DNA of 9,993 nucleotides from contig DUCL01000250.1 of assembly GCA_012959845.1 (NCBI GenBank), positions 1 to 9,993 of the forward strand, given 5' to 3'. Under the pieces are notes generated by a model, which was not told the origin of the DNA, searched no databases, and worked only from the letters and a program-made list of their open reading frames with translations. The translations under genes were made by a program, and so were the position numbers. Source of the DNA: Candidatus Poseidoniales archaeon (GTDB taxonomy: Archaea > Thermoplasmatota > Poseidoniia > Poseidoniales > Poseidoniaceae). Shown piece by piece: positions 6,981-9,993 of the stretch. Numbering within the stretch: the stretch's first letter is position 1; each line of letters opens with the position of its first letter.

Positions 6981-6992
6981 ACTTATTCAAAA
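6981..6992 (+). promoter_or_regulatory. Candidate TATA element of the tRNA-Arg gene
   Basis: ACTTATTCAAAA lies about 26-37 bases upstream of the mature tRNA 5' end, the distance expected for an archaeal TATA box with a short tRNA leader. It is the only AT-rich string in the 56-base spacer apart from GAAATAA directly before the tRNA. The assignment is by position only. Confidence 0.35.
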
Positions 6993-7017
6993 AGGGTGGG
7001 CTGTTGGAGCGAAATAA

Positions 7018-7091
7018 GGGCGGTTAGGGTAGCCTGGATATCCTGATGGGCTTCGAACCCGTCGACGCGGGTTCAAATCCTGCATCGCCCA
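7018..7091 (+). tRNA. tRNA-Arg, anticodon TCG
   Basis: The 74 bases fold as a tRNA. The acceptor GGGCGGT/ATCGCCC has 7 pairs, one G-U, with discriminator A73. The D-arm is GGGT, loop AGCCTGGATA, TCCT. The anticodon stem is ATGGG/CCCGT around loop CTTCGAA, giving anticodon TCG, which reads CGA and perhaps other CGN codons. The variable loop is 4 bases, and the T-arm is GCGGG/CCTGC with loop TTCAAAT. CCA is not encoded (CTC follows A73). No intron is seen. The D-stem is irregular: position 10 pairs as G10-U25, and 13/22 is U-U in the canonical alignment. G10 is present, the target of the neighbouring methyltransferase family. The 3' end, from the T-loop on, is the first copy of a repeat that recurs downstream. 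Confidence 0.93.
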
Positions 7092-7130
7092 CTCTCAATG
7101 AATTATTATATTTCGAGAGTGGGCTTGCGC
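7073..7130 (+). repeat. tRNA-anchored direct repeat, copy 1 (overlaps tRNA 3' end)
   Basis: Runs from the tRNA T-loop through the acceptor 3' strand (CTGCATCGCCCA) and 39 bases beyond it. The 58 bases match copy 3 (7263-7320) at 55 positions, with differences at 7078, 7079 and 7112. It includes a hairpin with perfect 10-base arms GCCCACTCTC (7087-7096) and GAGAGTGGGC (7115-7124) around an 18-base AT-rich loop. The left arm therefore uses the last five bases of the tRNA. Confidence 0.85.
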
Positions 7131-7159
7131 CGAGAACTTCCTTTGCTTCGCTCAGTCCA

Positions 7160-7217
7160 GTTCATTGGCTGCATCGCCCACTTGAGTTTTATTTTATTTT
7201 AGCCAAGTGGACGATGC
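7160..7217 (+). repeat. tRNA-end repeat, copy 2, with a 14-base-arm hairpin
   Basis: 7160-7182 aligns without gaps to tRNA positions 7071-7093: GTTCA, four different bases, then CTGCATCGCCCACT, which is 19 of 23 identical. It continues into its own hairpin: GCATCGCCCACTTG (7171-7184) pairs with CAAGTGGACGATGC (7204-7217) with a single C/A mismatch, around a T-rich 19-base loop. The right arm is antisense to the tRNA 3' end. The loop and arms differ from copies 1 and 3, so it is an independent or much older copy. Confidence 0.75.
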
Positions 7218-7262
7218 GTCTTTGACATTCCCTCGATAACTATTGATTGATATCAGTCCATA

Positions 7263-7320
7263 TCAAAGACTGCATCGCCCACTCTCAATGAATTATTATA
7301 TGTCGAGAGTGGGCTTGCGC
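7263..7320 (+). repeat. tRNA-anchored direct repeat, copy 3
   Basis: 55 of 58 bases are identical to 7073-7130, offset by exactly 190 bases. It includes a degenerate T-loop remnant (TCAAA), CTGCATCGCCCA, the flank, and the same 10-base-arm hairpin (7277-7286 with 7305-7314). It ends 11 bases before the stop codon of the giant minus-strand gene, so the hairpin might also serve as that gene's transcript end. No T-run supports a standard terminator. Confidence 0.85.
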
Positions 7321-7331
7321 TAATCGAATTT

Positions 7332-9993
7332 TCATTCAAAAATAATCCATTCATCGTTTGAATCTATTACTCTGTACCAGTTTACACCTTCAAACTCGAC
7401 CCATTCATATCCGTCATCATCAAACTTTTCAGCGTTAAGAGTAATTGCTGGAGCATTATGTGAACTAATTTCTGGAAGTGCCTTTGCGTCGCTACCTGCT
7501 ATTAGTTCCTCATTCTTTTCTACTAACTCGGTTTGGTCAAATCCTTGAACGATCAAGTGCTCTTCTCTTTCAAGTTCATCGTCCAATTCTGCACGTAAGC
7601 GTTCTAATTTAATTCCTTGATGAGGTCCAAGCATTCTAAGCATCAATGAATATTCTGAACGTATTGCAATATCTTCCAACTCCTTGCGAGTTGTTGCTGC
7701 ATTCAATTCTTGAACATAGCGCTCACAACGTCCATTTCTTGTAGCAAATCCATAACCAATCCATGCGAATAATGGAATACCACCGAACATTCCCATCAAA
7801 TCCCAAGCACCTAAACCGATTGAAGTTCCAGGAATTACAATTTCAAAACTATCAACCGGTACTTCATTTGCATCAAAAGGATTAGTTCCTAATCTTCTTT
7901 CATCGGTATCAGCCCATCCATCATTATCATCATCAGAATCAGCATTATCTCCATCTCCATCTCCATCAAAATCAAAACATTCATTGGCATTTGTAGGGAA
8001 TACATCAACATCGTCAAAGCATCCATCATTATCATGGTCACCAGGAGAATATAATTTAGGTAAAATATCAATATTATCTGGATATCCATCATTATCAAAA
8101 TCATTGAGATATGGGTCCGCGTTATCTCCTGTAGGATTGTCACCTAATCCATCACCATCAGCATCTTCCCACTGCGTGCCATCATTAGGGAATAAGTCAT
8201 ACAATCTTCCTACAGGATTATCTCCATAACCATCACCATCAGCATCAGACCACTGTGTAGCATCAATTGGGAAATCATCAGGATTGTTTCCAGATTGGTT
8301 ATCACCATATCCATCACCGTCAATATCCCCCCACTGCGTCGGGTCATTAGGGAAATGATCAGCGCCAATTCCCATCGGATTATCACCCATTCCGTCACCA
8401 TCAGCATCGACCCATTGTGTCGGGTCAAATGGGAAGTCATCGGTGAAGTCATCTACTCCATCACGGTCTGAATCAAAGTGACGACTAGGGTCGTTAGGGA
8501 ATACATCGCCGAGGTTACCGTTGGCATTGTCACCATAACCATCACCATCAGAATCACGCCATTGAGTAGGGTCAAATGGGAAGTCGTCCAAATAATCTGG
8601 AATTGTATCTCCATCAGTATCTAGATGAATAGCAGGGTCGTTAGGGAAATCATCACCAAAATCACTCCAGCCATCTCCATCACTATCAATACAGCCCTTT
8701 CTGTCAATCGTAGAGTTACCAAATATCATTGGACAAGAATCTCCACCGTTTCCATATTCTTCGTCTCCATAACCATCACCATCGGTATCGGATTGCTGTG
8801 TTGCATCTAATGGGAATGCATCGCTATTATTGCCAACTCCATCACCATCAGTGTCTTGCCATTCAGTTGGGTCATCAACGAATGGGTCGAGAATATCTGG
8901 GCGCCCATCACCGTCTGAATCAGGACAACCTTGTTCAAATATCAAAGTGGAATTTCCAGGTATCCGAGGACAGTAGTCAAGATAGTCTTCAAAACCATCA
9001 GCATCATCGTCATAATCTTCTAATGCATCCATACATCCATCTGAATCGAAGTCGGATAAATTGGTTGAAGTCCATCCAGTCACTCCCCTACTACAGTCAT
9101 CAATTGAATCATTGAGTCCATCACCATCATCATCATCGTCTTCGTCAGAATCCCTACATCCATCAGAATCATGGTCAAGTGCTGAGATTGACTCAAATCC
9201 AACTGGTGAGTAGTGGCAGTCATCTAATACATCGATGATATAGTCGCCATCATCATCATCATCTTTGGTATCTGGGTCACCGTCTCCATCGTAATCACTA
9301 GTTAATTTGGCGACAAACCAATTATCACCATCGCTATTTTGTTTATTGATTGTGCCAAATCTTACAGAACCGCTACCTAATGTTCCAGAAAGATATCCAT
9401 TTCCTGCACGGTCGCTAAACACGCCTCCCGCAGAATCACCAGATGCTGAACTACCTGCACTTAGTGCATATTGCCATGAGCCAGTAGAGTTGATTTTAGC
9501 CATATATATGTCTCCACCACCTGCAGCATTTGCAACTTGAATTGAATCAATTTGAATTTGTGCAGAATGATAGCCAGCAACAATGGCATTGTCGTGTACA
9601 TCAATTGCAATTGAATCAATACTATTCGTACATGAACATTCAACTTCCTTTATCCAAAGCCATGTACCATTGCTATCGAGTTTTGCAATAAACGAATTCT
9701 GATTTCCACCAGAAGAATACCCAATGCCGTTTACCTTATTCGTACCATATGTAGTTCCAGCAAAGAACACATTTCCAATTGAATCTGAAGCTACTGCTAA
9801 TCCATGCGATGTAGAAGTAGAAACATCCCAAGTTTTTGCCCATTGCCATTCTCCATTGTGATTAATTTTTGACACAAATGCAATCCGATTATTTTCACTT
9901 CCCGTATTCAACGAATGATTGTCAAACATGATGAAGGCACTGCTATCGTGAGGTGCAATAGTACCAGAAATATACGCGTAATTATTGTCATAA
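7332..9993 (-). CDS. Giant surface protein, 3' part: propeller-like repeats, Ca-binding DxDxDG repeats, one TM helix (5' end outside window)
   Basis: The frame stays open to the right edge, so the N-terminus is missing. At least 886 residues are visible; the ATG at 9929 is internal, because repeat-like sequence (YAYISGTIAPHDSSAFIMF) precedes it. Numbering from 9929: residues 1-210 hold blades of about 62 residues, each with a kernel like FIAKLDSNGTWLWIKEV and GN.y.sG (kernels near 18, 80, 141 and 204), resembling SBBP/beta-propeller repeats. Residues 212-690 are thrombospondin-type-3-like calcium-binding repeats, with units such as FPNDPTQW plus DADGDGYGDNPVG and a few Cys-containing units. 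About 703-730 is one transmembrane helix (LMGMFGGIPLFAWIGYGFA) followed by Arg residues. Then comes a charged helical tail (734-810) and an aromatic end with EWVEFEGVNWYR. Topology is inferred as repeats outside and tail in the cytoplasm. The function is unknown; adhesion or surface architecture is plausible. Confidence 0.85.
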   Translation of the reverse strand, partial: YDNNYAYISGTIAPHDSSAFIMFDNHSLNTGSENNRIAFVSKINHNGEWQWAKTWDVSTSTSHGLAVASDSIGNVFFAGTTYGTNKVNGIGYSSGGNQNSFIAKLDSNGTWLWIKEVECSCTNSIDSIAIDVHDNAIVAGYHSAQIQIDSIQVANAAGGGDIYMAKINSTGSWQYALSAGSSASGDSAGGVFSDRAGNGYLSGTLGSGSVRFGTINKQNSDGDNWFVAKLTSDYDGDGDPDTKDDDDDGDYIIDVLDDCHYSPVGFESISALDHDSDGCRDSDEDDDDDGDGLNDSIDDCSRGVTGWTSTNLSDFDSDGCMDALEDYDDDADGFEDYLDYCPRIPGNSTLIFEQGCPDSDGDGRPDILDPFVDDPTEWQDTDGDGVGNNSDAFPLDATQQSDTDGDGYGDEEYGNGGDSCPMIFGNSTIDRKGCIDSDGDGWSDFGDDFPNDPAIHLDTDGDTIPDYLDDFPFDPTQWRDSDGDGYGDNANGNLGDVFPNDPSRHFDSDRDGVDDFTDDFPFDPTQWVDADGDGMGDNPMGIGADHFPNDPTQWGDIDGDGYGDNQSGNNPDDFPIDATQWSDADGDGYGDNPVGRLYDLFPNDGTQWEDADGDGLGDNPTGDNADPYLNDFDNDGYPDNIDILPKLYSPGDHDNDGCFDDVDVFPTNANECFDFDGDGDGDNADSDDDNDGWADTDERRLGTNPFDANEVPVDSFEIVIPGTSIGLGAWDLMGMFGGIPLFAWIGYGFATRNGRCERYVQELNAATTRKELEDIAIRSEYSLMLRMLGPHQGIKLERLRAELDDELEREEHLIVQGFDQTELVEKNEELIAGSDAKALPEISSHNAPAITLNAEKFDDDGYEWVEFEGVNWYRVIDSNDEWIIFE
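8117..8873 (-). repeat. Degenerate in-frame repeat block (DPTQW / DxDGDGYGDN units)
   Basis: Within the giant gene, units of 26-27 codons, partly as about 50-codon pairs, recur: DPTEW, DPTQW, DPTQW, DPTQW, DATQW and DGTQW, each followed by D-x-D-G-D-G. At the DNA level the plus strand shows recurring CCATCACCATCAGCATC-like strings. The copies differ at many third positions, so this is an old, selected protein repeat rather than a recent tandem expansion. Each DxDxDG loop is expected to bind one calcium ion. Confidence 0.8.

Larger units (their letters stand above)
7092..7331. other. Non-coding region with tRNA-end repeats and nested hairpins
   Basis: The 240 bases between the tRNA and the stop of the giant surface-protein gene contain no credible coding frame. 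They are filled by the remainder of repeat copy 1, copies 2 and 3, and inverted repeats between them. These include GTCTTTGA (7218-7225) with TCAAAGAC (7263-7270), enclosing GATAT (7249-7253) with ATATC (7260-7264). No integrase or transposase fragment is recognisable. Confidence 0.6.

Noticed and set aside
6585..7046. A 153-codon plus-strand frame opposite the YkgJ-like gene.
   Set aside because: It is the antisense of a gene with a clear cysteine signature and runs into the tRNA.
7073..7320. CRISPR array, because of three repeats at about 90-100-base intervals.
   Set aside because: The repeats are tRNA 3' ends with unequal lengths and divergence, spacing is irregular (89 and 101 bases), and no cas genes are present.
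8117..8873. Plus-strand CCATCACCATC runs as a microsatellite or poly-His-coding genes.
   Set aside because: They are the complement of GAT/GGT-rich codons of the calcium-binding repeats; the plus-strand frames carry no protein signature.

Overview
The window looks like a piece of a planktonic marine archaeal chromosome, most likely Marine Group II Euryarchaeota (Poseidoniales, Thermoplasmatota). The archaeal signals are a FEN-1 type flap endonuclease with a C-terminal PCNA-binding tail, an archaeal/eukaryal tRNA m2G10 methyltransferase (THUMP plus DPPY methyltransferase), a tRNA-Arg without encoded CCA, and a very long acidic repeat protein of the type common in this group. Mixed in are genes of bacterial flavour: an E. 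coli-type homodimeric pyruvate dehydrogenase E1 and a tiny Hc1/histone-H1-like protein. The lineage is inferred from gene content and moderate AT-richness, not from a marker-gene tree.

Left part (1-3296). A short non-coding stretch is followed by aceE on the minus strand. Divergent from it is a 59-codon gene for a histone-H1-like (Hc1) protein at 2986-3165. The region between them carries three perfect palindromes whose centres are exactly 17.5 bp apart (2906-2952), a candidate operator or architectural-protein site. Behind the Hc1 gene, 131 bases of spacer contain three consecutive inverted repeats, the last a 13-bp stem.

Middle part (3297-6961). A class III (CaiB/BaiF) CoA-transferase on the plus strand converges with fen on the minus strand, their ends overlapping by 4 bp. 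fen is divergent from the tRNA G10 methyltransferase gene, which in turn converges with a YkgJ-type cysteine-cluster protein gene (44-bp overlap). Gene packing is very tight, and no multi-gene operon is visible because the protein-coding genes alternate in strand.

Right part (7018-9993). A tRNA-Arg(UCG) gene is followed by about 230 non-coding bases in which the tRNA 3' end is repeated twice more. Copy 3 includes 38 bases of the tRNA's own downstream flank. Each copy is followed by a long-armed hairpin. This resembles scars of site-specific integration into a tRNA gene. The rest is the 3' part of a giant minus-strand gene for a surface protein: repeated propeller-like blades, about 480 residues of calcium-binding DxDxDG repeats, one membrane helix and a cytoplasmic tail. 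Its 5' end lies beyond the right edge.

Functional links: the G10 methyltransferase could act on the neighbouring tRNA-Arg, which has G at position 10. AceE would feed acetyl-CoA into central metabolism, but no E2 or E3 gene is in view. The most unusual items are the archaeal-context Hc1-like protein with its palindrome trio and the tRNA-anchored repeat cluster.
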